Shown one piece after another: positions 1 to 7,964 of a stretch of 20,422 nucleotides of DNA. Position numbers and translations under genes: made by a program. The number at the start of each line of letters is the position of its first letter. The first letter of the stretch is position 1. Origin of the DNA: an uncultured Dialister sp. (GTDB lineage: Bacteria; Bacillota; Negativicutes; Veillonellales; Dialisteraceae); assembly GCA_900543455.1 (NCBI GenBank), contig UQRR01000034.1:1-20422 (forward strand), read 5' to 3'. The notes beneath the pieces were generated by a model, which saw only the letters and a program-made list of their open reading frames with translations, searched no databases and was not told where the DNA came from.

Positions 1-2
1 AG

Positions 3-1013
3 ATTGCCGATGAGGCTGTCAAGGTGCGCCAGGCCGGCGGCCTGTTCATCATCGGCACCGAGCGCCACGAGTCCCGCCGTATCGATAACCAGCTCCGTGG
101 ACGTGCCGGCCGTCAGGGGGATCCGGGCTCCAGCCAGTTCTTCCTGTCTTTGGAAGATGACCTGCTCCGTATCTTTGGCGGGGATAACATCAAGAGCTTT
201 ATGGAAAAGATGGGCCTTGAAGAAGACGAACCGATCAACAGCCGCATGGTTTCAAATGCCATTCAGAAAGCACAGAAACGTGTCGAAGCACGCAACTTTG
301 ATATTCGTAAGTATGTCCTGGAATATGATGATGTCATGAACCAGCAGCGTAAGGTCGTCTATGACCAGCGCAGGAAGATCCTCGAAGGCGAAGACATGAA
401 GGACCAGATCCTTTCTATGGTGGACAACATCATCGAGAAGGGGATGGAAACCTATGCGGATCCGAAACTGTATCCGGAAGAATGGGATTTCGCCGGCCTG
501 CTGAAGTATGCTGAAAAATATTTCCTCGCTCCGGGCGATCTGAAGCTCGAAGAAATCGAAGACATGAGCCGTGAAGAAGTCGAAGACAAGCTGAAAACGA
601 TGGCTCATGAGACATACAATGCAAGAGAAGAATCCATCGGTTCTCCGATGATGCGCGAACTCGAAAAAGCGGTCATGCTGAAAGTTGTCGACTCTAAGTG
701 GATGGAACACTTAGATGACATGGATATGCTGAAGGAAGGCATCAGTCTGCGTTCCTATGGCCAGAGAAATCCGATCGTAGAATACAAGGTCGAAGCATTC
801 GATATTTTCGAAGAAATGCAGCAGGCCATGATGGAAACCATCATCCTTTACCTCTATCACATCCAGATCCGTTTCACGACAGATCCGGAAGAAGGGGCAC
901 ACCTTGAAAAACCGGAGGCTCCGGCAACCGAAGATCATTTGAAAGATGCCGAAGAGCACTATGTCGATGACAACGGGGATGCGGAGACCGAAGCGGCCGA
1001 AGAGAAAAAATAA
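3..1013 (+). CDS. secA: SecA preprotein translocase ATPase, C-terminal part (5' truncated by window edge)
   Basis: SecA is the cytoplasmic ATPase that drives unfolded preproteins through SecYEG. Only the last 336 codons are visible; the gene enters from before base 1 and the first complete codon starts at base 3. The fragment opens in nucleotide-binding domain 2, with the family signature GTERHESRRIDNQLRGRAGR followed by QGDPGSSQFFLSLEDDLLRIF, which holds the motif VI arginines. The helical scaffold and wing regions follow, including DSKWMEHLDDMDMLKEGI and SYGQRNPIVEYK (bases about 690-800). The acidic tail ends in EAAEEKK and has no Cys-rich zinc-binding SEC-C motif (CxCxnCH/CC), which many bacterial SecA proteins carry for SecB or ribosome contact. 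The stop TAA is at 1011-1013. The next gene, prfB, matches the common Firmicute secA-prfB order, but a terminator separates them here. Confidence 0.98.
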   Translation: MADEAVKVRQAGGLFIIGTERHESRRIDNQLRGRAGRQGDPGSSQFFLSLEDDLLRIFGGDNIKSFMEKMGLEEDEPINSRMVSNAIQKAQKRVEARNFDIRKYVLEYDDVMNQQRKVVYDQRRKILEGEDMKDQILSMVDNIIEKGMETYADPKLYPEEWDFAGLLKYAEKYFLAPGDLKLEEIEDMSREEVEDKLKTMAHETYNAREESIGSPMMRELEKAVMLKVVDSKWMEHLDDMDMLKEGISLRSYGQRNPIVEYKVEAFDIFEEMQQAMMETIILYLYHIQIRFTTDPEEGAHLEKPEAPATEDHLKDAEEHYVDDNGDAETEAAEEKK

Positions 1014-1026
1014 AGGATGGAAAATA

Positions 1027-1056
1027 GGGACTAGGGATTGGTAGCCAGGGATTAGG
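1027..1056 (+). repeat. Heptanucleotide (GACTAGG-type) repeat array after secA
   Basis: Starting 14 bases after the secA stop codon, the sequence breaks into consecutive 7-base units: GACTAGG, GATTGGT, AGCCAGG, GATTAGG. Related units occur at 17245-17300, 17424-17505 (opposite strand) and 20212-20239, each directly downstream of a stop codon. The register and unit length are visible directly; the function is unknown. The units resemble, from memory, the short tandemly repeated heptanucleotide sequences described in cyanobacteria. Confidence 0.7.
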
Positions 1057-1109
1057 ATTTTGTTTCACTTGATCCAGTTACGATTAAGTCAAGAAAATCT
1101 ATTACCGCT

Positions 1110-1150
1110 TAACCAACCTGAACCCATTAACCTGAACCTTGAACCTATTA
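1110..1150 (+). repeat. Second heptanucleotide array (ACCTGAA-type)
   Basis: The stretch parses into 7-base units TTAACCA, ACCTGAA, CCCATTA, ACCTGAA, CCTTGAA, CCTATTA. The exact ACCTGAA unit recurs at a 14-base interval, and all units share an A/C/T-rich CC core. It has the same period as the GACTAGG-type array 55 bases upstream but a different sequence. It lies between secA and its terminator, so it would be in the secA mRNA 3' UTR. Confidence 0.55.
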
Positions 1151-1167
1151 TTTATATCAGCATTCAT

Positions 1168-1215
1168 TCATCAGTCTGCCACTTGGCAGCCTGATGATTT
1201 GCTGTTTTATTTTAT
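1168..1215 (+). terminator. Intrinsic terminator after secA
   Basis: The hairpin has a left arm TCATCAG, a mismatch, then CTGCC; the loop is ACTT; the right arm is GGCAG, a mismatch, then CTGATGA. This gives 12 paired bases around one T/C mismatch. It is followed by a T-rich run (ATTTGCTGTTTTATTTTA). It separates secA from prfB. No convincing sigma-70 promoter hexamers were found between it and prfB, although 1205-1240 is AT-rich and could hold one. Confidence 0.75.
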
Positions 1216-1260
1216 AGTATTAAAAAATAATCAAAAAACAGAAAGCGAGATGACTATCAG

Positions 1261-2374
1261 ATGTTGGAAGATTTGAAAAAAACCTTGACAGACCTGCTGA
1301 ATCATGAAAAAGAAATAAGGGATTCACTTTGACTTACCTCAGCTGAAAGAAAGAATCGCAAGTTACGATATTCAGATGAGTGATCCGACATTCTGGGATG
1401 ATGCTGATAAAGCCCGCGAGATTTCGCAGGCAGCGACAGAAGCCAAGGATGCCTATGATACGTATACCCGCCTCTTTGACAGAGCGGAAAGCCTGAAGGA
1501 TCTTCTGGATCTTGCCATCGAGGAAGATGATCAGGGGATGGAGCCGGAAATCAAGGCAGAGCTGGATGAGCTGAAAGAGATCCTTGACAAAAAAGAGATC
1601 GAGCTTCTTTTGAGCGAACCCTACGATGCGAATAATGCCATCATTACCTTCCATGCCGGGGCAGGCGGTACCGAAGCCCAGGACTGGACCGAGATGCTGA
1701 TCCGTATGTATATCAAATGGGCTGAAGCGGAAGGCTTTGCTATCGAGGAGCTGAATATGCTTCCGGGCGATGAAGCCGGCATCAAGAGTGCAGAATACAT
1801 GGTCAAAGGCAAGTACGCCTACGGATTCCTGAAATCCGAAAAAGGGGTCCACCGTCTTGTCCGTATTTCTCCGTTTGATGCGGCGAAACGTCGTCATACG
1901 TCCTTCTCCGCTGTGGATGTCATGCCGGAAATCAGTGATGATGTCGAAGTCGATCTGAACATGGCAGATGTCCGCGTGGATTATTATCGTTCCAGCGGTG
2001 CCGGCGGACAGCATATCAATAAGACGAGCTCGGCTGTCCGAATGACTCATATTCCTACGGGGATCGTCGCTGCCTGCCAGAATGAACGCTCCCAGTTCCA
2101 GAATAAGGAACAGTGTCTTCGTCTTCTCCGTGCCAAGCTGTATGAACTCGAGCTGAAGAAACGCGAACAGATGACAAAAGACATCGAAGGCGAGCAGCAG
2201 GCGATCGAATGGGGCAGCCAGATCCGTTCCTATGTGTTCCAGCCGTATACCCTTGTCAAGGATAACCGGACGGGCATTGAAACGGGCAATATCCAGGGCG
2301 TCATGGATGGGGATCTGAATCCTTTCATTGAAGGCTTCCTGAAACAGAACAAATTCAACACCAAAGCAAAGTAA
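1261..2374 (+). CDS. prfB: Peptide chain release factor 2, made by programmed +1 frameshift (join 1261-1329, 1331-2374)
   Basis: RF2 reads UGA and UAA stop codons and triggers peptidyl-tRNA hydrolysis on the ribosome. The first 23 codons (MLEDLKKTLTDLLNHEKEIR, then DSL) end at an in-frame TGA at 1330-1332. Reading CTT and slipping one base forward continues as DLPQLKERIASYDIQMSDP and then TFWDD, the usual RF2 N-terminal sequence. The joined protein is 370 residues, the normal RF2 length. The stop-codon recognition tripeptide SPF is at residues 203-205 and the catalytic GGQ at 248-250 (GAGGQHINKTSSAVRMTH). Starting at the internal ATG at 1376 instead would drop the conserved N-terminal helix. 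The gene heads the long operon. It is followed after 13 bases by the DUF5693-like gene. SD pairing before 1261 is weak (AAAGCGAGA). Confidence 0.96.
1317..1333 (+). promoter_or_regulatory. RF2 programmed +1 frameshift site (SD-like AAGGGA, slippery CTT TGA C)
   Basis: An internal Shine-Dalgarno-like AAGGGA (1317-1322) lies four bases before the slippery codon CTT (1327-1329), which is followed by TGA and C (1330-1333). CUU UGA C with an upstream SD is the known RF2 autoregulatory frameshift signal: low RF2 slows UGA decoding and favours the shift into the productive frame. The E. coli version has AGGGGG three bases before CUU; this one is slightly weaker and one base further away. Confidence 0.95.
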
Positions 2375-2387
2375 AAGGATGGATAGA

Positions 2388-4421
2388 ATGAAAGGTTTAC
2401 AACAGACCGTCTTCAAGCTGCTGGCCGTTCTGATTCTGATCGGAGCCATGGCGGGAGCCTGGATTTCCTGGCAGCGCTATCATGTAGAAGCGGCTGCCCA
2501 GACCGTTGAAATGGTCTACGATTATAACAATATCCTGGACAGTGCAGCTGTCGAGCGAACCACCACAGATGCGCTTTTTGAGCTGTATCGTAAAAACGGT
2601 GTGACTTCGCTTGCGGTCTATGATGAAACCCCGGAAAAGCTCGTGAATCACAATTTCATTCGTGTATATCGCGGTTATGAATTTCAGGCGCGGCATCCGG
2701 AGATCTCAGGCATTCTGCCGGATAAGATCTATGTCCAGCCGGTGGACACGGCAGATGGAAACTCCTATTTTAAGGAAATGGCTGACCATCTCTCGCTGCT
2801 CTATAGCAGGGATGAGGTCAAGCCGATCTCTGAAAATGGGGTAGAAGCTCTTGAAGTCTCCGGCGTCTATGATAAATTCATGACGATGCCGCTTGGTATT
2901 TTCACAAATACGGTCAAACGCGCCGGTTCGCATGGTTTTTATTTAGTCCTTCGTCCGGCGAATGTGGCGCATGCGCCCAAGGCCTTCATCGATGATTTTT
3001 TCCATGCGGTCGATGCTTCGGATAAAGTCAGCGGTGTCATTTTCCAGGGGAAAGAAATTTTCGGGTACAAGGAATATCAGAAAGAAGTCTCTCAGGGGCT
3101 CAATCAGCGTCGCATCCCGATCGTCATGATCGAAGCGCAGAGTCAGCTCGGCTTTGAACCACAGGCAGGGCTGCTGGATATGGCACGTCATTCGGATTAC
3201 CATCTGGTGCGTCTCTATGCGATGTCCAAGGATGAGCTGATCAAGCTGAATCAGAAAGAAGCAGCGGCTCGATTCTACATTTCTGATATTGAAAGAAATA
3301 TTCGTATGAATCTTTTCCCCTCCTATAAGTTTGCACTGGATGGGAAAACACTCTCTGAGACGAATGCGGCCTACATCGCCGGCGTCAGGGATCGTCTGGA
3401 AAATCATGGCTTCTCTGTCGGTAAAGCTTCTGTGATGGATGCCTATTTCCCAGAGAAACCGCTTCGCGCTGTCGCTATGGCAGGTACGGTATCTCTTATC
3501 GTGCTGACCTTGCTTTTGCTCATTCCTCAACTTTCCCGCTACGGAATGGCAATAGAAGCGGCGGGGCTCATCGGGGCAGAAGCGCTTTACTGGCTCCTTC
3601 ATGTGAATATCCTTCTGCAGCTTCTGGCGCTTGGCGCGGCGGTCTGTACGCCTGTTGTCGTTGTGTCTCTCTTCCTTCAGTATTGCTTAAAAAAGAAAGA
3701 CACGGCTTTCTCGGAGGTCGGCTGGGGACGTCTCTTTGGCGAATCAGTCATGATCCTTTGGGGGTGCGGGATCCTTTCCCTGATTGGAGCCTGCTTTGTC
3801 AGCGGTCTTCTGAGTGATATCCGTTTCTTTTTGGAAATGGAATATTTCCGTGGCGTCAAAGCGACTTTTGTGTTGCCGCTGGTTCTGATTTCCGTTGTCT
3901 ACATCCAGAAATTCCCATTCTTTGGAAAAACTGTGACATCCGATAGGGATTTTGTTTCCTTTGTCAAGAAATTCTGCTCGATCCAGATTCGTCTGGGACT
4001 TCTTGTCGGGCTTGGCATTCTGGCCATCGTCGGCTTTGTCTTTATTGGGCGCAGTGGTAACAACGGGGCTCCTGTCCCGCAGTTTGAGATCGCGCTTCGC
4101 CGTTTTCTCGAAGATGTGATGTATGCACGCCCCAGAGAGAAGGAATTCCTCTTCGGACATCCTGCTGTGCTTGTCTCTCTTGCTGCGCTCTATCGGAAAT
4201 GGCCGCAGCTCCTGCACTATTTCCTGATCGTCGCTGTGACGATCGGGCAGGGATCTATGGTAGAAACTTTCGCACACATGAGGAGTCCGTTTATTCTTAG
4301 CTTTATTCGTGGATTGGATGGTCTGGCCGCCGGTACGCTCTCTATGGTGGGCGCACTTCTTGCCGTCATGATCCTTGTCCGTCTGACGAAGTTCTTTGGA
4401 GAACGATATGGCAAAGTATAA
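2388..4421 (+). CDS. DUF5693-like polytopic membrane protein next to csaB
   Basis: This is a 677-residue membrane protein whose family I recognise only as probable DUF5693, a group often found beside csaB; no biochemical function is known to me. There is one N-terminal membrane segment (residues about 3-27, VFKLLAVLILIGAMAGAW), then about 330 mostly soluble residues likely outside the membrane, including an alpha/beta-like stretch around VKRAGSHGFYLVLRPANVAH. From about residue 361 roughly eight hydrophobic helices follow (for example TVSLIVLTLLLLIPQL). The ATG at 2388 is preferred because AAAAGGA (2373-2379) sits 8 bases before it; the alternative ATG at 2379 overlaps that SD. The gene overlaps csaB by 14 bases, so the two are probably co-translated. 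The layout suggests a role in envelope polysaccharide handling, by inference only. Confidence 0.8.
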   Translation: MKGLQQTVFKLLAVLILIGAMAGAWISWQRYHVEAAAQTVEMVYDYNNILDSAAVERTTTDALFELYRKNGVTSLAVYDETPEKLVNHNFIRVYRGYEFQARHPEISGILPDKIYVQPVDTADGNSYFKEMADHLSLLYSRDEVKPISENGVEALEVSGVYDKFMTMPLGIFTNTVKRAGSHGFYLVLRPANVAHAPKAFIDDFFHAVDASDKVSGVIFQGKEIFGYKEYQKEVSQGLNQRRIPIVMIEAQSQLGFEPQAGLLDMARHSDYHLVRLYAMSKDELIKLNQKEAAARFYISDIERNIRMNLFPSYKFALDGKTLSETNAAYIAGVRDRLENHGFSVGKASVMDAYFPEKPLRAVAMAGTVSLIVLTLLLLIPQLSRYGMAIEAAGLIGAEALYWLLHVNILLQLLALGAAVCTPVVVVSLFLQYCLKKKDTAFSEVGWGRLFGESVMILWGCGILSLIGACFVSGLLSDIRFFLEMEYFRGVKATFVLPLVLISVVYIQKFPFFGKTVTSDRDFVSFVKKFCSIQIRLGLLVGLGILAIVGFVFIGRSGNNGAPVPQFEIALRRFLEDVMYARPREKEFLFGHPAVLVSLAALYRKWPQLLHYFLIVAVTIGQGSMVETFAHMRSPFILSFIRGLDGLAAGTLSMVGALLAVMILVRLTKFFGERYGKV

Positions 4422-5508
4422 TATTGTGATCTCCGGTTATTATGGATTTCATAATGCTGGGGATGAAGCGATGCTGCTTGCCATACTGCAGGCGCTTCGG
4501 AAGACCTTCGACGCGCCCTCGATCACCGTGATTTCAGGAAATCCTTCGGATACGGCAAAAACATTCGGAGTGAAGGCCGTGCCCCGCTTCGGCATCCTGC
4601 CGATCCTATCGTCTCTTTTTCGGACGGATCTGCTGATCAGTGGCGGCGGGAGCCTGTTGCAGGATGTGACCAGCTGGAAAAGTATGATTTATTATCTCAC
4701 CATCATTATTTTTGGCGTGCTTTTCCGGAAACAGGTTTTCCTTTATTCGCAGGGGATCGGTCCTGTGCGTTACCGCATCATCCGTATTATACTGAAGCAT
4801 GTATTAAACCATGTGGATGCCATCACGGTGCGTGACAGTGAGTCGAAGGGATTTCTTCAGAGACTCGGGGTACATCGCACCATCTATACGACGGCGGATG
4901 CCGTACTTTCTCTGGATCCTGTTTCTTTGGAGAAAGGGAAGGAAATCCTCACAAGGAATCATGTGGATCCCGCAAAGAAACGGGTCGGTATCGCTATCCG
5001 CAGCTGGGCGGATACTTCTCGCTGGATGAAGCCGCTTCGTGCTTATATCGAGCGGCTCACCCGAGAGAAGGACTGCTCAGTCGTCCTGATTCCGATGCAG
5101 TTTCCGGAAGACAAGCGCGCAGCGGAAGCAGAGATCGAAGAGAGCGAGAGGGTCCATGTGCTCAAGGAAGCCTACAGCATAGAAGAGCTTATTTCGCTCA
5201 TGGGAAATATGGATGTCGTCGTGGGTATGCGGCTGCATGCCATGATCTTCTCTGCTTTGATGCATGTCCCTTTTCTGGGTATCTCTTATGATCCGAAAAT
5301 CGATAATTTCTTGGCACTGATTCATAGAAAAGCATCCTGCTCGATTCATCATATGGATGCTGAAACATTGTACAAGGATACTTGCCGTTTCCTGGATGCG
5401 CCGGCCTCGCCAGAAGAATGGAAGCAGGTCGACGAGCTGAGAAAACAGGCTTGTGAGAATGTAAAAATATTGAAATCTTTAGTGAATCACAAGGAGGAAA
5501 ACAAATGA
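4408..5508 (+). CDS. csaB: CsaB-type polysaccharide pyruvyl transferase
   Basis: CsaB-family enzymes transfer pyruvate from PEP to a sugar of a cell-wall polymer as a ketal; in Bacillus this creates the ligand for SLH-domain S-layer proteins. The 366-residue protein starts MAKYNIVISGYYGFHNAGDE, with the family N-terminal GYYGxxNxGDEA motif. It contains the glycine-rich LLISGGGSLLQDVTS and ends with the family's conserved C-terminal region VVVGMRLHAMIFSALMHVPF followed by LGISYDPKI. The ATG at 4408 was chosen over upstream TTG 4396 because GGAG lies 6 bases before it and family proteins begin this way. The last four bases overlap the next start (ATGA at 5505). In Negativicutes an SLH-type outer-membrane tether is known to bind polyamine-modified peptidoglycan, so the substrate here is an open question. 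Confidence 0.88.
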   Translation: MAKYNIVISGYYGFHNAGDEAMLLAILQALRKTFDAPSITVISGNPSDTAKTFGVKAVPRFGILPILSSLFRTDLLISGGGSLLQDVTSWKSMIYYLTIIIFGVLFRKQVFLYSQGIGPVRYRIIRIILKHVLNHVDAITVRDSESKGFLQRLGVHRTIYTTADAVLSLDPVSLEKGKEILTRNHVDPAKKRVGIAIRSWADTSRWMKPLRAYIERLTREKDCSVVLIPMQFPEDKRAAEAEIEESERVHVLKEAYSIEELISLMGNMDVVVGMRLHAMIFSALMHVPFLGISYDPKIDNFLALIHRKASCSIHHMDAETLYKDTCRFLDAPASPEEWKQVDELRKQACENVKILKSLVNHKEENK

Positions 5509-6338
5509 GTCAGCTGACAGCAGAAGAGCTTACTGCTCTCAAAAGCAAGGCAAAAGATGTACGCATCGATATTTTGAAAATGATCACCAAAGCCAACTCC
5601 GGCCATACGGGTGGTTCTCTTTCCGCCGCGGACATCCTGACCTTGCTGTTTTTCCATGAAATGAAGGTAGATCCCAAAGATCCGAAGAAGGCTGACCGTG
5701 ATCGTCTGGTCCTGTCCAAAGGCCATGCAGCACCGGCTCTCTATGCCGTACTGGCAGAAAAAGGATATTTCCCCAAAGAAGAGCTGGATACACTTCGTCA
5801 GGCAGGTCATATGCTGCAGGGGCATCCGGACATGAAACATACACCGGGTGTCGACATGACGACAGGTTCTCTGGGGCAGGGCATCAGTGCTGCCTGCGGT
5901 ATGGCGCTTGCTTCCAAGATGGACAAGGCTGACTGGAGAGTGTATGCGATCCTGGGGGATGGCGAACTCGAAGAAGGACAGGTCTGGGAGGCAGCCATGT
6001 ATGCGGCGCATTACAAGCTCGACCACCTGACGGCTTTCGTAGATAACAACGGGCTACAGATCGATGGACCGATCACAGAGGTTATGTCCTCACTTCCTAT
6101 CGGAGAAAAATTCCAGGCTTTTGGCTGGCATGTCATTGAAACTGATGGGCATGATATGGAAAAACTCCATGAAGCCATTGAAGAGGCTAAGACCATTTCC
6201 GGCAAACCGACCATGATCGTCATGAAGACGGTCAAGGGCAAAGGCGTACCGGAAATCGAAAACCAGGTCGGCTGGCATGGCAAGGCACCAAGCAAAGAAG
6301 AATGTGAAAGATTTATTAAAGCAGTGGAGGCAGAATGA
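5505..6338 (+). CDS. Transketolase, N-terminal (TPP-binding) subunit
   Basis: This 277-residue protein is the N-terminal half of a split transketolase, which moves two-carbon units between sugar phosphates in the non-oxidative pentose phosphate pathway. It shows the substrate and cofactor motifs GHTGGSLSAADILTLLF and LSKGHAAPALYAVL, and the thiamine-pyrophosphate fold GDG (151-153) through DNNG (180-183), spaced as in the family. A strong SD (AAGGAGG at 5492-5498) precedes the ATG, which overlaps the csaB stop. The C-terminal half is encoded immediately downstream, so the two should form one heteromeric enzyme. A related 1-deoxyxylulose-5-phosphate synthase is less likely, because DXS is a single chain with a different N-terminus. 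Confidence 0.95.
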   Translation: MSQLTAEELTALKSKAKDVRIDILKMITKANSGHTGGSLSAADILTLLFFHEMKVDPKDPKKADRDRLVLSKGHAAPALYAVLAEKGYFPKEELDTLRQAGHMLQGHPDMKHTPGVDMTTGSLGQGISAACGMALASKMDKADWRVYAILGDGELEEGQVWEAAMYAAHYKLDHLTAFVDNNGLQIDGPITEVMSSLPIGEKFQAFGWHVIETDGHDMEKLHEAIEEAKTISGKPTMIVMKTVKGKGVPEIENQVGWHGKAPSKEECERFIKAVEAE

Positions 6339-7270
6339 TGGGTAAGGCAACTCGTGACGCATACGGTGAAGCACTGAAAGAACTCGGTGCTGTAAATCCT
6401 GATATCGTAGTTTTGGATGCTGACCTCTCTGCATCCACCAAGACGCAGGTTTTTGCCAAAGCATATCCGGATCGTTTCTTCGATACCGGCATTGCTGAAG
6501 GAAATATGATGGGCGTGGCAGCGGGTCTTGCTGCGGCTGGCAAGATCCCATTCGCTTCGACATTTGCTGTTTTCGGTGCGGGCAGAGCGTATGAACAGAT
6601 CAGAAACTCCATCTGCTACCCGAAACTGAATGTCAAAGTAGCGGTCACTCATTCCGGCCTGACGGTCGGTGAAGATGGTGCGACCCACCAGATGCTTGAA
6701 GACATCACGCTGATGCGTGCGCTGCCGAATATGACGGTCGTCGTTCCCGCCGATGCTGCTGAGACGAAAGCGGTGATCAAGTGGGCCGCTGACTACTATG
6801 GCCCGGTGTATATCCGTATGGGCCGTGCGAAATGCGATGATATCTGCCCAGAGGATTATACCTTCACCCCGGGCGTTTCTTATGAAGCGGTTTCCGGCAG
6901 TGATGTGACCATCATCGCCTGCGGTATCATGGTTGCTAAAGCCGTGAAAGCAGCAGAGCTTTTGAAAGAAAAGGGAATTTCTGCGCGTGTGATCAACATG
7001 AGCTCCATCAAACCGATCGATGAGAAAGCCATCCTGAAAGCAGCAGAGGAGACAGGAGCGATCCTGACCTGTGAAGAACATACGGTCAAAGGCGGGCTCG
7101 GCGGCGCTGTGGCAGAAGTGCTCTGTCTTCATAAACCGGTGCCGATGACTATGATCGGAACGGAAGACACCTTCGGTGAATCCGGCACGGCTGATGATCT
7201 GCTCGAAAAATATGGTCTTACCGCGGAACATATTGCGGAAGAAGCAGAAACATTGATCGCCAGGAAGTGA
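6335..7270 (+). CDS. Transketolase, C-terminal (pyrimidine-binding) subunit
   Basis: This 311-residue partner of the preceding gene carries the pyrimidine-binding domain (RFFDTGIAEGNMMGVAAGLA) with the cofactor-activating glutamate at E55. It also carries the phosphate/sugar-binding stretch THSGLTVGEDGATHQMLEDI and the C-terminal transketolase domain (ISARVINMSSIKPIDEKAI). It starts inside the stop of the N-terminal gene (ATGA). Two consecutive ATG codons are possible, 6335 and 6338; GGAGG ends at 6330, so the second has the better spacing (7 bases), and the proteins would differ by one Met. It is coupled to ftsE by a 7-base gap. Split transketolases are common in Firmicutes and archaea. Confidence 0.95.
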   Translation: MMGKATRDAYGEALKELGAVNPDIVVLDADLSASTKTQVFAKAYPDRFFDTGIAEGNMMGVAAGLAAAGKIPFASTFAVFGAGRAYEQIRNSICYPKLNVKVAVTHSGLTVGEDGATHQMLEDITLMRALPNMTVVVPADAAETKAVIKWAADYYGPVYIRMGRAKCDDICPEDYTFTPGVSYEAVSGSDVTIIACGIMVAKAVKAAELLKEKGISARVINMSSIKPIDEKAILKAAEETGAILTCEEHTVKGGLGGAVAEVLCLHKPVPMTMIGTEDTFGESGTADDLLEKYGLTAEHIAEEAETLIARK

Positions 7271-7277
7271 GGATTTA

Positions 7278-7964
7278 ATGATTACGTTTGATCAGGTGTC
7301 CCTGCAGTACGATGCAAAACACACCGCGCTCAGTAACATTAATATTCATATCGACAAAGGAGAGTTCGTTTTTATCGTGGGGCCTTCCGGCGCCGGTAAA
7401 TCGACATTTGTTAAAATTTTGACCCATGAGCTGGTGCCGGAAGAGGGCACCGTCATTGTCAATGGTCTTACCATCAATAAGCTGAAATCCAGCAAGATTC
7501 CATACTATCGGCGCACGCTGGGGATTGTATTTCAGGATTTCAGACTGCTCTCCGAGAAGACCGTATACGAAAACATTGCCTTTGTTCTTCGTGTTACGGG
7601 GGCAAAGAGCTGTGAGATCAAGCCGAAGGTACAGCGTGTGCTGGATCTGGTCGGACTGCGCGGAAAGGAGAAAGAGCTCCCTTCCAAGCTCTCGGGCGGC
7701 GAACAGCAGCGCGTGGCGATTGCCCGTGCTCTGGTGAACCAGCCGATTCTTCTCATCGCGGACGAACCGACAGGCAATCTGGACCCGAATACCTCGGAAG
7801 ATATCATGAAGTTGTTCAACGAGATCAATCACATGGGGACGACCATCATCATGGTCACTCATAACAAGGATCTGGTCAATGCGATGCATAAACGTGTCGT
7901 CATGATCGAAGAAGGACATATTGTGAATGATGTGAAAAAGGGAGGCTATGACCTGAATGTTTAG
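7278..7964 (+). CDS. ftsE: Cell division ABC transporter ATP-binding protein FtsE
   Basis: FtsE is the cytoplasmic ATPase of FtsEX, which does not transport but converts ATP hydrolysis into activation of periplasmic or extracellular peptidoglycan hydrolases at the division site. The 228-residue protein has Walker A GPSGAGKST (35-43), a Q-loop region VFQDFRLL, the ABC signature LSGGEQQR (138-145), Walker B ILLIADEP (157-164) with the FtsE-typical ADEPTGNLD, and the H-loop MVTHN. The length matches the family. It overlaps ftsX by 8 bases. Related ABC ATPases (LolD, MacB) share these motifs, but the adjacent ftsX settles the assignment. Confidence 0.97.
   Translation: MITFDQVSLQYDAKHTALSNINIHIDKGEFVFIVGPSGAGKSTFVKILTHELVPEEGTVIVNGLTINKLKSSKIPYYRRTLGIVFQDFRLLSEKTVYENIAFVLRVTGAKSCEIKPKVQRVLDLVGLRGKEKELPSKLSGGEQQRVAIARALVNQPILLIADEPTGNLDPNTSEDIMKLFNEINHMGTTIIMVTHNKDLVNAMHKRVVMIEEGHIVNDVKKGGYDLNV

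Noticed and set aside
1067..1089. Hairpin ACTTGATC/GATTAAGT after secA as a terminator
   Set aside because: It has a G-T wobble, a weak AT-rich stem and no following T-run; the hairpin at 1168 is much stronger.
1334..2449. 371-codon minus-strand ORF opposite prfB
   Set aside because: prfB on the plus strand is certain (SPF, GGQ, frameshift site); the antisense product is unrecognisable.
6011..7231. 406-codon minus-strand ORF opposite both transketolase genes
   Set aside because: The plus-strand transketolase halves have complete motifs, overlaps and SDs; the antisense frame is open because of codon bias and its protein shows no recognisable domain.
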